DNA of 56,071 bases from Symbiodinium natans (GCA_905221605.1 CAJNDS010000874.1:1-56071); one strand, 5' to 3'. Positions 9,339 to 24,470 are shown, counted from the first letter of the stretch. Notes: generated by a model from the letters alone, not told the origin. Program-made: numbers and translations.

Positions 9339-9740
9339 TCCTTGCTCTGCGCTCTCTTGTGACACAGTTGCTGCTTCTACGATGTGTGCAAAAGTGTGGC
9401 GTGGGTGATATGAAGCACACACGGCGTTCTTTAGCTTTGAACGAAGTAGTACAGAAGGGCTTTCGGTCATGTCGTGGCCGTGGACGGAGACTCACGCACA
9501 ATTTCCATCATGTTCGTAGCTCTGCCGCAAGGGGCGGGGTGCCTGATGTCAAGTGTGTGCTGCGAGAACTGCATGAAGAAGCTTGACGAAAGCAAGGTGC
9601 ACATGACAGTAGTGCTTCGGAGCCTCCCCACTGCGGGACCACGGAAAGCGAGTGTCGTTGAAACACGTTCCCATATTTGTGCAGAATATCGTTACTCGCG
9701 ATGTTTTCGCATGTGTTCCGAGTCAGACACATCGTCATTT
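9339..9740. other. GC-richer island, no recognisable gene
   Basis: This sequence does not repeat elsewhere in the window. Two overlapping plus-strand frames (9287-9586 and 9474-9908) are open but show no domain I recognise, and the second runs on into the following tandem repeat. I do not call a gene. It may be part of another inserted element. Confidence 0.45.
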
Positions 9741-9940
9741 GCGATGTTCGCGTGGTACCGCTGTGTGCGAATGGCCAGGCATCCATGGCCGCACGATGTT
9801 AACGTGCGTGCTACCAATGCGTGCGAATGGCCGAGCGTCCAGGCCCGCACGAGGATAACGTCCGTGTTCCCACTGCGATCGAATGGCCAGAGCATCCATG
9901 CCCGATGAATAACATCCATGCTACCAGCGTGTGCGAACTC
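9741..9940 (+). repeat. 55-bp tandem repeat, ~3.5 copies
   Basis: CGAATGGCC starts at 9769, 9824 and 9880, and a degraded CGAACTC follows at 9934, giving periods of 55, 56 and 54 bp. Each unit also has a CATCCATG- or GCGTCCAGG-like word and a GTGCTACCA- or GTTCCCACT-like word. It is unrelated to the 63/73-bp family. Confidence 0.7.
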
Positions 9941-10110
9941 TTACAACCCTACACCGCAGGCGTTCGGGGTTTAGGGCTCTGGAATTGACACCCTCCTGAT
10001 GCCTACTCTTTCTACTCAATATGCCCACGCATATAACTATGTTGGAACTTTCAGGTGCCATAAAGAAGAAGCAACAAAACACCGACGGGGGCGGCGTTGG
10101 AACTGAAACT
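9941..10110. other. Junction sequence before the core array
   Basis: Non-repetitive DNA starting ACAACCCTACACCGCAGG and including GGGGTTTAGGG. A partly similar ACAACCCTACATCGAAGG occurs near 5738, where the first flank segment begins. No gene is seen. Confidence 0.45.
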
Positions 10111-11399
10111 GTAGGGTTAACCCTAGAGCCGCCGAAGGCCTTACAATGAAGTAAACAACACACATCTCCCCAAGGGGGGTTAACCCTAGACCCGCCGAAG
10201 ACCTTACAATTAAGTAAACAACGCACATCTCCCCAAGTGGGGTTAACCCTAGACCCGCCGAAGACCTTACAATTAAGTAAACAACGCACATCTCCCCAAG
10301 TAGGGTTAACCCTAGACCCGCCGAAGACCTTACAACTAAGTAAACAACACACATCTCCCCAAGTAGGGTTAACCCTAGACGTGCCGAAGACCTTACAATT
10401 AAGTAAACAACACACATCTCCCCAAGTGGGCTTAACCCTAGACCCGCCGAAGACCTTACAATTAAGTAAACAACGCACATCTTGCCAAAAAAGGGTTAAC
10501 CCTAGACCCGTCGAAGGCCTTACAATTAAGTAAACAACACAAATCTCCCCAGGTGGGGTTAAGCCCAGACCCGCCGAAGACCTTACAATGAAGTAAACAA
10601 CACGCATCTCCCCAAGTGGGTTAACCCTAGACCCGCCGAAGACCTTACAATGAAGTAAACAACACACATCTCCCCAAGTAGGGCTAACCCTAGACCCGCC
10701 GCAAATTAAGTAAACAACACACATTTCCCCAAGTGGGGTGAACCCTAGACCCTCCGAAGACCTTACAATTAAGTAAACAAAACACATCTCCCCAAGTAAT
10801 GTTAACCCTAGACCCGCCGAGAGCCTTACAATTAAGTAAACAACACACATCTCCCCAAGTAGGGTTAACCCTAGACCCGCCGAAGACCTTAAAATTGAGT
10901 AAACCACACACATCTCCCCAAGTAGGGTCAAGTAGGGCTAACCCTAGACCCGCCGAAGACCCTACAATTAAGTAAACAACACACATCTCCCCAAGTATGG
11001 TTAAGTAGGGTTAACCCTAGACCGGCCGAAGACCTTAGAATTAAGTAAACAACACACATCTCCCCAAGGGTGGTTAACCCTAGACCCGCCGAAGACCTTA
11101 CAATTAAGTAAACAAAACACATCTCCCTAAGTAGGGATAACCCTAGACCCGCCGAAGACCTTACAATGAAGTAAACAACACACATCTCCCCAAGTGGGGT
11201 GAACCCTAGACCCGCCGAAGACCTTACAATTAAGTAAACAACACACATCTCCCCAAGTAGAGTTAACCCTAGACCCGCCGAAGACCTTACAATTAAGTAA
11301 ACAACACACATCTCCCCAAGTGGGTTAACCCTAGACCCGCCGAAGACCTTACAATTAAGTAAACAACACGCATCTCCCCAAGTAGGGTTAAGTAGGGTT

Positions 11400-12320
11400 A
11401 ACTCTAGACCCGCCGAAGACCTTACAATTAAGTAAAAACACACATCTCCCCAAGTAGGGTTAACCCTACACCTTACGCCGTAAGACCTTACAATTAAGTA
11501 AACAACACACATCTCCCCAAGTAGGGTTAACCCTAGACCCGCCGAAGACCTTACAATTAAGTAAACAACACACATCTCCCCAAGTAGAGTTAACCCTAGA
11601 CCCGCCGAAGACCTTACAATTAAGTAAATGACACACACCTCCCCAAGTGGGTTAACCCTAGACCCGCCGAAGACCTTACAGTTAAGTAAGCAACACACAT
11701 CTCCCCAAGTGGGGTTAACCCTAGACCCGCCGAAGACCTTACAATTAAGTAAACAACACACATCTCCCCAAGCGGGGTTAACCCTAGACCCGCCGAAAAC
11801 ATGATAATTCAGAACACAACACACATCTCCCCAAGTAGGGTTAACCCTAGACCCGCCGAAGACCTTACAGTTAAGTAAACAACACACATCCTTCCATGTA
11901 GTGTGAACCCTAGACCCGTCGAACACCTTACAATGAAGTAAACAACACACATCTCCCCAACTAGGGTTAACCCTAGACCCGCCGACAACCTTACAATGAA
12001 GTAAAAAACACACATCTCCACAAGTAGAATTAACACTAGACCCGCCGACATTACAATTAAGTAAGCAGCACACATCTCCCCAAGTAGGGTTAACCCTAGA
12101 CCCGCCGGAGACCTTGCAATTAAGTAAACAACACACATCTCCCCAAGTAGGGTTAACCCTAGACCCGCCGAGAGCCTTACAATTAAGTAAACAACACACA
12201 TCTCCCCAAGTAGGGTTAACCCTAGACCCGCCGAAGACCTTACAATTAAGTAAACAACACACATCTCTCCAAGTAGGGCTAACCCTAGACCCGCCGAAGA
12301 CCTTACAATTAAGTAAACAA
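11400..12320 (+). repeat. Higher-order repeat block, left domain, copy 1
   Basis: Marker variants in order are GAAAACATGATAATTCAGAA (about 11796), CCATGTAGTGTGAACCC (about 11894), a CCGACAACC unit and a CCGACATT short unit. The same order occurs about 5,384 bp downstream at about 16720-17700, so the segment duplicated as a block of many units. Confidence 0.75.
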
Positions 12321-15279
12321 CACAAATCTCCCCAAGTAGGGTTAACCTTAGACCCGCCAAAGACCTTAGAATTATGTAAACAACACACATCCCCCCAAGT
12401 GGGGTTAACCCTAGACTCGCCGAAGACCTTACAATTAAGCAAACAACACACATGTCACCAAGTAGGGTTAACCCTAGACCCGCCGAAGACCTTACAATTA
12501 AGTGAACAACACACATCTCCCCAAGTGGGGTTAACCCTAGACCCGCCGAAGACCTTACAATTAAGTAAACAACACACATCTTCCCAAGTAGGGTTAACCC
12601 TAGATCCGCCGAAGGCCTTTCAATTAAGTAAACAACACACATCTCCCCAAGTGGGGTTAACCCTAGACCCGCCGAAGACTTTACAATTGAGTACACAACA
12701 CACATCTCACCAAGTAGGGGTATCCCTAGACGCGCCGAAGACCTTACAATTAAGTAACAACACACATCTCCCCAAGTAGGGTTAACCCTAGACCCGCCGA
12801 AGACCTTACAATTAAGTAAACAACACATATCTCCCCAAGTGGGGTGAACCCTAGACCAGCCGAAGACCTTACAATTAAGTAAACAACACGCATCTTCCCA
12901 AGTGGGGTTAACCCTAGACCCGCCGAAGACCTTACAATTAAGTAAACAACACGCATCTCCCCAAGTAGGGTTAAGTAGGGTTAACCCTAGACCCGCCGAA
13001 GACCTTACAATTAAGTAAACAACACATATCTCCCCAAGTGGGGTGAACCCTAGACCCGCCGAAGACCTTACAATTAAGTAAACAACACATCTCTCCCCAA
13101 GTAGGCTCAACCCTAGACCCGCCGAAGACCTTACAATTAAGTAAACAACACACATCTCCCTGAGTAGGGTTCACCCTAGACCCGCCGAAGACCTTACAAT
13201 TAGGCAAACAACACGCATCTCCCCAAGTAGGGTTAACCCTAGACCCGCCGAAGACCTTACAATTAAGTAAACAACACGCATCTCCCCAAGTAGGGTTAAG
13301 TAGGGTTAACCCTAGACCCGCCGAAGACCTTACAATTAAGTAAAAAACACACATCTCCCCAAGTAGGGTTAACCCTACACGTGCCGAAGACCTTACAATC
13401 AAGTAAACAACACACATCTCCCCAAGTAGTGTTAACCCAAGACCCGCCGAAGACCTTACAATTAAATAAACAACACACATCTCCCCAAGTATGGTTAACC
13501 CTAGACTCGCCGAAGACCTTACAATTAAGTAAACAACACACATCTCCCCAAGTAGAGTTAACCCTAGACCCGCCGAAGACCTTACAATTAAGTAAACAAC
13601 ACACATCTCCCCAAGTGGGTTAACCCTAGACCCGCCGAAGACCTTACAGTTAAGTAAACAACACACATCTCCCCAAGTGGGGTTAACCCTAGACCCGCCG
13701 AAGACCTTACAAATAAGTAAACAACACACATCCCCCCAAGTGGGGTTAACCCTAGACCCGCCGAAAACATGATAATTAAGAACACAACACACATCTCTCC
13801 AAGTAGGGTTAACCCTAGACCCGCCGAAGACCTTACAATTAAGTAAACAACACACATCTCTCCAAGTAGGGCTAACCCTAGACCCGCCGAAGACCTACAA
13901 CTAAGTAAGCAACACACATCTCCCCAAGTAGGGTTAACCCTAAACCCGCCGAAGACCTTACAATTAAGTAAACAACACACATCTCCCCAAGTAGGGTTAA
14001 CCTTAGACCCGCCGAAGACCTTAGAATTATGTAAACAACACACATCCCCCCAAGTGGGGTTAACCCTAGACTCGCCGAAGACCTTACAATTAAGCAAACA
14101 ACACATATGTCACCAAGTAGGGTTAACCCTAGACCCACCGAAGACCTTACAATTAAGTAAACAACACACATCTCCCCAAGTAGGGTTAACCCTAGACCCG
14201 CCGCAGACCTTACAATTAAGTAAACAAGACAAAAAACACACATCTCCCCAAGTAGGATTAACCCTAAACCCGCAGAAGACCTTACAATTAAGTAAACAAC
14301 ACAAAACAACACACGTCTCCCAAAGTGTGGTTAACCCTAGACCCGCCGAAGACCTTACAATTAAGTAAACAACACACATCTCCCCAAGTAGGGTTAACCC
14401 TAGACCCGCCGAAGACCTTACAATTAAGTAAACAACACATATCCCCCCAAGTGGGGTTAACCCTAGACCCGCCGAAGACCTTACAATTAAGTAAACAACA
14501 CATATCTCCACAAGTAGGCTCAACCCTAGACCCGCCGAAGACCTTACAATTAAGTAAACAACACACATCTCCCCAAGTGGGTTAACCCTAGACCCGCCGA
14601 AGACCTTACAATTAAGTAAACAACACACATCTCCCCAAGTGGGGTTAACCCTAGACCCGCCGAAGACTTTACAATTGAGTAAACAACACACATCTCACCA
14701 AGTAGGGGTATCCCTAGACGCGCCGAAGACCTTACAATTAAGTAACAACACACATCTCCCCAAGTAGGGTTAACCCTAGACCCGCCGAAGACCTTACAAT
14801 TAAGTAAACAACACATATCTCCCCAAGTGGGGTTAACCCTAGACCCGCCGAAGACCTTACAATTAAGTAAACAACACATATCTCCCCAAGTAGGCTCAAC
14901 CCTAGACCCGCCGAAGACCTTACAATTAAGTAAACAACACATCTCCCCAAGTAGGGTTCACCCTAGACCCGCCGAAGACCTTACAATTAAGTAAACAACA
15001 CACATCTCCCCAAGTAGGGTTAACCCTAGACCCGCCGAAGACCTTACAATTAAGTAAACAACACGCATCTCCCCAAGTAGGGTTAAGTAGGGTTAACCCG
15101 CCGAAGACCTTACAATTAAGTAAAAAACACACATCTCCCCAAGTAGGGTTAACCCTAGACCCGCCGAAGACCTTACAATTAAGTAAACAACACATATCTC
15201 CCCAAGTGGGGTTAACCCTAGACCCGCCGAAGACCTTACAATTAAGTAAACAACACACATCTCCCCAAGTATGGGATAA

Positions 15280-15560
15280 CCCTAGACCCGCCAAGACCTT
15301 ACAATTAAGTAAACAACACACATCGCATCGCCCCAAGTAGGTAACCCTAGTTAACCCTAGACCCGCCGAAGACCTTACAATTAAGTAAACAACACACATC
15401 TAGAACCCGCCGAAGACCTTACAATTAAGTAAACAACACACATCTCCCCAAGTGGGGTTAACCCTAGACCCGCCGAAGACCTTACAATTAAGTAAACAAC
15501 ACACATCTCCCCAAGTAGGGAACCCTAGACCCGCCAAGACCCTACAATTAAATAACAACT
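15280..15560 (+). other. Irregular units with many small indels
   Basis: Within the core this stretch has a CATCGCATCGCCCC duplication, AGGTAACCCTAGTTAACCC, a unit broken off at CATCTAGAACCCGCC, and CCCGCCAAGACC deletions. The surrounding core is very regular. It may be a recombination scar or a consensus error. Confidence 0.55.
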
Positions 15561-16719
15561 ACATCTTCCCAAGTAGGGCTAACCCTAGACCCGCCGAAGA
15601 CCTTACAATTAAGTAAACAACACACATCTCCCCAAGTAGGGTTAACCCTAGACCCGCCGAAGACCTTACAATTAAGTAAACAACACACATCTCCCCAAGT
15701 GGGGTTAACCCTAGATCCGCCGAAGACCTTAAAATTAAGTAAACAACACACATCTCCCCAAGTGGGGTTAACCCTAGACCCGCCGAAGACCTTACAATTA
15801 AGTAACCAACACACATCTCCCCAAGTAGGGTGAACCCTAGACCCGCCGAAGACCTTACAATTAAGTAAACAACACACATCTCCCCAAGTAGGGTTAACCC
15901 TAGACGTGCCGAAGACCTTACAATTAAGTAAACAACACACATCTCCCCAAGTGGGGTGAACCCTAGACCCTCCGAAGACCTTACAATTAAGTAAACAACA
16001 CACATCTCCCCAAGTGGGGTTAACCCTAGACCCGCCGAGAGCCTTACAATTAAGTAAACAACACACATCTCCCCAAGTAGAGTTAACCCTAGACCCGCCG
16101 AAGACCTTACAATTAAGTAAACAACACACATCTCCCCAAGTGGGTTAACCCTAGACCCGCCGAAGACCTTACAGTTAAGTAAACAACACACATCTCCCCA
16201 AGTGGGGTTAACCCTAGACCCGCCGAAGACCTTACAATTAAGTAAACAACACTCATCTCCCCAGGTGGGGTCAGCCCTAGACCCGCCGAAGACTTTACAA
16301 TTGAGTAAACAACACACATCTCACCAAGTAGGGGTATCCCTAGACGCGCCGAAGACCTTACAATTAAGTAACAACACACATCTCCCCAAGTAGGGTTAAC
16401 CCTAGACCCGCCGAAGACCTTACAATTAAGTAAACAACACATATCTCCCCAAGTGGGGTTAACCCTAGACCCGCCGAAGACCTTACAATTAAGTAAACAA
16501 CACATATCTCCCCAAGTAGGCTCAACCCTAGACCCGCCGAAGACCTTACAATTAAGTAAACAACACACATCTCCCCAAGTAGGGTTCACCCTAGACCCGC
16601 CGAAGACCTTACAATTAAGCAAACAACACGCATCTCCCCAAGTAGGGTTAACCCTAGACCCGCCGAAGACCTTACAATTAAGTAAACAACACGCATCTCC
16701 CCAAGTAGGGTTAAGTAGG

Positions 16720-17700
16720 GTTAACTCTAGACCCTCCGAAGACCTTACAATTCAGTAAAAACACACACATCTCCCCAAGTAGGGTTAACCCTACACGTGC
16801 CGAAGACCTTACAATCAAGTAAACAACACACATCTCCCCAAGTAGTGTTAACCCTAGACCCGCCGAAGACCTTACAATTAAGTAAACAACACACATCTCC
16901 CCAAGTAGGGTTAACCCTAGACCCGCCGAAGACCTTACAATTAAGTAAACAACACACATCTCCCCAAGTAGAGTTAACCCTAGACCCGCCGAAGACCTTA
17001 CAATTAAGTAAACAACACACATCTCCCCAAGTGGGTTAACCCTAGACCCGCCGAAGACCTTACAGTTAAGTAAGCAACACACATCTCCCCAAGTGGGGTT
17101 AACCTTAGACCCGCCGAAGACCTTACAATTAAGTAAACAACACACATCTCCCCAAGTGGGGTTAACCCTAGACCCGCCGAAAACATGATAATTCAGAACA
17201 CAACACACATCTCCCCAAGTAGGGTTAACCCTAGACCCGCCGAAGACCTTACAGTTAAGTAAACAACACACATCCTTCCATGTAGTGTGAACCCTAGACC
17301 CGTCGAACACCTTACAATGAAGTAAACAACACACATCTCCCCAACTAGGGTTAACCCTAGACCCGCCGACAACCTTACAATGAAGTAAAAAACACATATC
17401 TCCACAAGTAGAATTAACACTAGACCCGCCGACCTTACAATTAAGTAAGCAGCACACATCTCCCCAAGTAGGGTTAACCCTAGACCTGCCGGAGACCTTG
17501 CAATTAAGTAAACAACACACATCTCCCCAAGTAGGGTTAACTCTAGACCCGCCGAGAGCCTTACAATTAAGTAAACAACACACATCTCCCCAAGTAGGGT
17601 TAACCCTAGACCCGCCGAAGACCTTACAATTAAGTAAACAACACACATCTCTCCAAGTAGGGCTAACCCTAGACCCGCCGAAGACCTACAACTAAGTATA
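16720..17700 (+). repeat. Higher-order repeat block, left domain, copy 2
   Basis: It repeats the marker order of 11400-12320. Small differences include ACTCTAG for CCCTAG near 17540 and CCGACC for CCGACATT near 17430. Markers of this domain also recur at 13761, 19271, 20771 and 28279 (the CCGAAAACATGATAATT unit). Confidence 0.75.
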
Positions 17701-20269
17701 CAACACACATCTCCCCAAGTAGGGTTAACCCTAGACCCGCCGAAGACCTTACAATTAAGTAAACAACACACATCTCCCCAAGTAGGGTTAACCTTAGACC
17801 CGCCGAAGACCTTAGAATTATGTAAACAACACACATCCCCCCCAAGTGGGGTTAACCCTAGACTCGCCGAAGACCTTACAATTAAGCAAACAACACACAT
17901 GTCACCAAGTAGGCTTAACCCTAGACCCGCCGAAGACCTTACAATTAAGTAAGCAACACACATCTCCCAAAGTGTGGTTAACCCTAGACCCGCCGAAGAC
18001 CTTACAATTAAGTAAACAACACACATCTCCCCAAGTGGGTTAACCCTAGACCCGCCGAAGACCTTATAATTAAGTAAACAACACACATCTTCCCAAGTAG
18101 GGATAACCCTAGACCCGCCGAAGACCTTACAATGAAGTAAACAACACACATCTCCCCAAGTGGGGTTAACCCTAGACCCGCCGAAGACCTGACAATGAAG
18201 TACACAACACACATCTCCCCAAGTAGGGTTAACCCTAGACCCGCCGAAGACCTTACAATTAAGTAAACAACACATATCTCCCCAAGTGGGGTCAACCCTA
18301 GACCAGCCGAAGACCTTACAATTAAGTAAACAACACGCATCTCCCCAAGTGGGGTGAACCCTAGACCAGCCGAAGACCTTACAATTAAGTAAACAACACG
18401 CATCTCCCCAAGTAGGGTTAACCCTAGACCCGCCGAAGACCTTACAATTAAGTAAGCAACACGCATCTCCCCAAGTAGGGTTAAGTAGGGTTAACCCTAG
18501 ACCCGCCGAAGACCTTACAATTAAGTAAACAACACATATCTCCCCAAGTGGGGTTAACCCTAGACCCGCCGAAGACCTTACAATTAAGTAAACATCACAT
18601 ATCTCCCCATGTAGGCTCAACCCTAGACCCGCCAAAGACCTTACAATTAAGTAAACAACACACATCTCCCCAAGTAGGGTTCACCCTAGACCCGCCGAAG
18701 ACCTTACAATTAAGCAAACAACACGCATCTCCCCAAGTAGGGTTAACCCTAGACCCGCCGAAGACCTTACAATTAAGTAAACAACACGCATCTCCCCAAG
18801 TAGGGTTAAGTAGGGTTAACCCTAGACCCGCCGAAGACCTTACAAGTAAGTAAACAACACACATCTCCCCAAGTAGGGTTAACCCTAGACCCGCCGAAGA
18901 CCTTACAAGTAAGTAAACAACACACATCTCCCCAAGTAGGGTTAACCCTAGACCCGCCCAAGACCTTACAATTAAGTAAACAACACGCATCTCCCCAAGT
19001 AGGGTTAACCCTAGACCCGCCGAAGACCTTACAATTAAGTAAACAACACACATCTCCCCAAGTAGAGTTAACCCTAGACCCGCCGAAGACCTTACAATTA
19101 AGTAAGCAACACACATCTCCCCAAGTGGGTTAACCCTAGACCCGCCGAAGACCTTAGAGTTAAGTAAACAACACACATCTCCCCAAGTGGGGTTAACCCT
19201 AGACCCGCCGAAGACCTTACAAATAAGTAAACAACACACATCCCCCCAAGTGGGGTTAACCCTAGACCCGCCGAAAACATGATAATTAAGAACACAACAC
19301 ACATCTCCCCAAGTAGGGTTAACCCTAGACCCGCCAACCTCACAATGAAGTAAACAACACACATCTCCCCAAGTAGGGTTAACCCTAGACCCGCCGAAGA
19401 CCTTACAATTAAGTAAACAACACACATCTCCCCAAGTAGGGTTAACCTTAGACCCGCCGAAGACCTTAGAATTATGTAAACAACACACATCCCCCCAAGT
19501 GGGGTTAACCCTAGACTCGCCGAAGACCTTACAATTAAGCAAACAACACACATGTCACCAAGTAGGGTTAACCCTAGACCCACCGAAGACCTTACAATTA
19601 AGTAAGCAACACACGTCTCCCAAAGTGTGGTTAACCCTAGACCCGCCGAAGACCTTACAATTAAGTAAACAACACACATCTCCCCAAGTGGGGTTAACCC
19701 TAGACCCGCCGAAGACCTTACAATTAAGTAAGCAACACACATCTCCCAAAGTGTGGTTAACCCTAGACCCGCCGAAGACCTTACAATTAAGTAAACAACA
19801 CACATCTCCCCAAGTGGGTTAACCCTAGACCCGCCGAAGACCTTACAATTAAGTAAACAACACACATCTCCCCAAGTGGGGTTAACCCTAGACCCGCCGA
19901 AGACTTTACAATTGAGTAAACAACACACATCTCACCAAGTAGGGGTATCCCTAGACGCGCCGAAGACCTTACAATTAAGCAACAACACACATCTCCCCAA
20001 GTAGGGTTAACCCTAGACCCGCCGAAGACCTTACAATTAAGTAAACAACACATATCTCCCCAAGTGGGGTTAACCCTAGACCCGCCGAAGACCTTACAAT
20101 TAAGTAAACAACACATATCTCCCCAAGTAGGCTCAACCCTAGACCCGCCGAAGACCTTACAATTAAGTAACAACACACATCTCCCCAAGTAGGGTTCACC
20201 CTAGACCCGCCGAAGACCTTACAATTAAGTAAACAACACACATCTCCCCAGTAGGGTTAACCCTAGACC

Positions 20270-23200
20270 CGCCGAAGACCTTACAATTAAGTAAACAACA
20301 CGCATCTCCCCAAGTAGGGTTAAGTAGGGTTAACCCTGGACCCGCCGAAGACCTTACAATTAAGTAAAAAACACACATCTCCCCAAGTAGGTGCCGAAGA
20401 CCTTACAATCAAGTAAACAACACACATCTCCCCAAGTAGTGTTAACCCTAGACCCGCCGAAGACCTTATAATTAAGTAAACAACACACATCTCCCCAAGT
20501 AGGGTTAACCCTAGACCCGCCGAAGACCTTACAATTAAGTAAACAACACACATCTCCCCAAGTAGAGTTAACCCTAGACCCGCCGAAGACCTTACAATTA
20601 AGTAAACAACACACATCTCCCCAAGTGGGTTAACCCTAGACCCGCCGAAGACCTTACAGTTAAGTAAACAACACACATCTCCCCAAGTGGGGTTAACCCT
20701 AGACCCGCCGAAGACCTTACAATTAAGTAGACAACACACATCCCCCCAAGTGGGGTTAACCCTAGACCCGCCGAAAACATGATAATTAAGAACACAACAC
20801 ACATCTCCCCAAGTAGGGTTAACCCTAGACCCGCCGAAGACCTTACAGTTAAGTAAACAACACAAATCTCCCCAAGTAGGGTTAACCCAAGACCCGCCGA
20901 AGACCTTACAATTAAGTAAACAACACACATCTCCCCAAGTGGGGTTAACCCTAAACCCGCCGAAGACCTTACAATTAAGTAAACAACACACGTCTCCCAA
21001 AGTGTGGTTAACCCTAGACCCGCCGAAGACCTTACAATTTCGTAAACAACACACATCTCCCCAAGTAGGGTTAACCCTGGACCCGCCGAAGACCTTACAA
21101 TAAAGTAAACAACACACATCTCCTCAAGTAGGGTTAACCCTAGACCCGCCGAAGACCCCACAATTAAATAAACAACATACATCTTCCCAAGTAGGGCTAA
21201 CCCTAGACCCGCCGAAGACCTTACAATTAAGTAAACAACACACATCTCCCCAAGTAGGGTGAACCCTAGACCAGCCGAAGACCTTACAATTAAGTAAACA
21301 ACACACATCTCCCCAGGTAGGGTTAACCCTAGACCCGCCGAAGACCTTACAATTAAGTAAACAACACACATCTCCCCAAGTAGGGTGAACCCTAGACCCG
21401 CCGAAGACCTTACAAGTAAGTAAACAACACACATCTCCCCAAGTAGGGTTAACCCTAGACCCGCCCAAGACCTTACAACTAAGTAAACAACACGCATCTC
21501 CCCAAGTAGGGTTAACCCTAGACCCGCCGAAGACCTTACAATTAAGTAAACAACACACATCTCCCCAAGTGGGGTTAACCCTAGACCCGCCGAAGACCTT
21601 ACAATTAAGTAAACAACACACATCTCCCCAAGTAGGGTTAACCCTAGACGCGCCGAAGACCTTACAATTAAGTAGACAACACGCATCTCCTCAAGTAGGG
21701 TTAACCCTAGACCCGCCGAAGACCCTACAATTAAGTAAACAACACGCATCTCCCCAAGTAGGGTTAACCCTAGACCCGCCGAAGACCCTACAATTAAGTA
21801 AAAAACACACATCTCCCCAAGTAGGGTTAACCCTAGACGTGCCGAAGACCTTACAATTAAGTAAACAGCACACATCTCCCCAAGTAGGGTTAACCCTAGA
21901 CCCGCCGAAGACCTTACAATTAAGTAAACAACACACATCTGCACAGGTGGGGTTAGCCCTAGACCCGCCGAAGACCTTACAATTAAGTAAACAACACACA
22001 TCTCCCCAAGTAGGGACAACCCTAGACCCGCCGAAGACCTTACAATGAAGTAAACAACACACATCTCCCCAAGTAGGCTTAACCCTAGACCCGCCGAAGA
22101 CCTTACAATTAAGTAAGCAACACACGTCTCCCCAAGTAGGGTTAACCCTAGACCCGCCGAAGACCTTACAATTAAGTAAACAACACACATCTCCCCAAGT
22201 AGGGTTAACCCTAGACCCGCCGAAGACCTTACAATTAAGTAAACAACACACATTTCTCAAAGTGGGCTTAACCCAAGACCCGCCGAAGACCTTACAATTA
22301 AGTAAACAACACACTTCTTCCCAAGTGGGGTTAACCCTAGATCCGCCGAAGACCTTACAATTAAGTAAACAACACACATCTCCCCAAGTGGGGTTAACCC
22401 TAGACCCGCCGAAGACCTTACAATTAAGTAAACAACACACATCTCCCCAAGTAGGGTTAACCCTAGACTCGCCGAAGACCTTACAATTAAGTAAACAACA
22501 CACATCTCCCCAGGTGGGGTTAGCCCTAGACCCGCCGAAGACCTTACAATTAAGTAAGCAACGCACATCTCCCCAAGTCGGGTTAACCCTAGACCCGCCG
22601 AAGACCTTACAATTAAGTAAACAACACACATCTCGCCAAGTAGGGTTAACCCTAGACCCGCCGAAGACCTTACAATTAAGTAAACAACACACATTTCTCA
22701 AAGTGGGCTTAACCCAAGACCCGCCGAAGACCTTACAATTAAGTAAACAACACACATCTCCCAAGTGGGGTTAACCCCAGACCCGCCGAAGACCTTACAA
22801 TTAAGTAAACAACACACATCTTCCCAAGTAGGGATAACCCTAGACCCGCCGAAGACCTTACAATGAAGTAAACAACACACATCTCCCCAAGTGGGGTTAA
22901 CCCTAGACCCGCCGAAGACCTGACAATGAAGTACACAACACACATCTCCCCAAGTGGGGTTAACCCTAGACCCGCCGAAGACCTTACAATTAAGTAAACA
23001 ACACACATCTCCCAAAGTGGGTTTAACCCTAGACCCGCCGAAGACCTTACAATTAAGTAAACAACGCACGTCTGCCCAAGTAGGTTTAACGCTAGACCCG
23101 CCGAAGACCTTACAATTAAGTAAACAACACACATCTCCCCAAGGAGGGCTAACCCTAGACCCGCCGAAGACCTTACAAGTAAGCAAACAACACACATCTC

Positions 23201-24470
23201 CCCAAGTAGGGTTAACCCTAGACCCGCCGAAGACCTTACAATTAAGTAAACAACACACATCTCCCCAAGTGGGGTTAACCCTAGACCCGCCGAAGACCTT
23301 ACAATCAAGTAAACAACACACATCTCCCCAAGTAGGGTTAACCCTAGACCCGCCGAAGACCTTACAATTAAGTAAACAACACACATCTCCCCAAGTAGGG
23401 TTCACCCTAGACCCGCCGAAGACCTTACCATTAAGTAAACAACACACATCTCCCCAAGTAGGGTGAACCCTAGACCCGCCGAAGACCCCGCAATTAAGTA
23501 AACAATACACATCTCCCCAAGTAGGGTCAGCCCTAAACCCACCGAAGACCTTACAATTAAGTAAACAACACACATCTTCCCAAGTAGGGTTAACCCTAGA
23601 CCCGCCGAAGACCTTACAATTAAGTAAACAACACACATCTCCCCAAGTAGGGTTAACCGTAGGCCCGCCGAAGACCTTACAATTAAGTAAACAACACACA
23701 TCGCCCCAAGTGGGGTTAACCCTAGACCCGCCAAAGACCATACAATTAAGTAAACAACACACATCGCCCCAAGTAGGGTTAACCCTAGACCCGCCGAAGA
23801 CCTTACAATTAAGTAAGCAACACACGTCTCCCCAAGTAGGGTTAACCCTAGGCCCTTCGAAGACATTGCAATTAAGTAAACAACACACATCTCTCAAAGT
23901 GGGGTTAACCCTAGACCCTTCGAAGACATTGCAATTAAGTAAACAACACACATCTCCCCAAGTGGGGTTAACCCTAGACCCGCCGAAGACCTTACAATTA
24001 AGTAAACAACACACATCTCCCCAAGTGGGTTAACCCTAGACCCGCCGAAGACCTTACAATTAAGTAAACAACACACATCTCCCAAGTAGGGTTAACCCTA
24101 GACCCGCCGAAGACCTTACAATTAAGTAAACAACACACATCTCCCCAAGTAGGGTTAACCCTAGACCCGCCGAAGACCTTACAATTAAGTAAACAACACA
24201 CATCTCCCCAAGTGGGGTTAACCCTAGACCCGCCGAAGACCTTACAATTAAGTAAAAAGCACACATCCTGCCAAGTAGGATTAACCCTAGACTTGCCGAA
24301 GACCTTACAATTAAGTAAACAACACACATCCTCCCAAGTAGTGTGAACCCTAGACCCGTCGAAGACCTTAAAATGAAGTAAGCAACACACATCTCCCCAA
24401 GTAGGGTGAACCCTAGACCCGCCGAAGACCTTACAATTAAGTAAACAACACACATCTCCCCAAGGAGGGT
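20270..24470 (+). repeat. Duplicated segment D1, copy A
   Basis: From about 20270 to 22020 it matches 27780-29530 at a constant offset of 7,508 bp, including rare variants such as ACAATTTCGTAAAC, AAGTAGGTGCCGAAG and GACCCCACAATTAAAT. Copy B then lacks 189 bp (three units) between about 22030 and 22250. The match continues at offset 7,319 to about 22940, then with further unit indels (offset 7,642 around 23420-23740). Confidence 0.85.

Noticed and set aside
9474-9908. 144-codon ORF in the GC-richer island
   Set aside because: It runs into the 55-bp tandem repeat, has no recognisable domain and overlaps open frames on the other strand.
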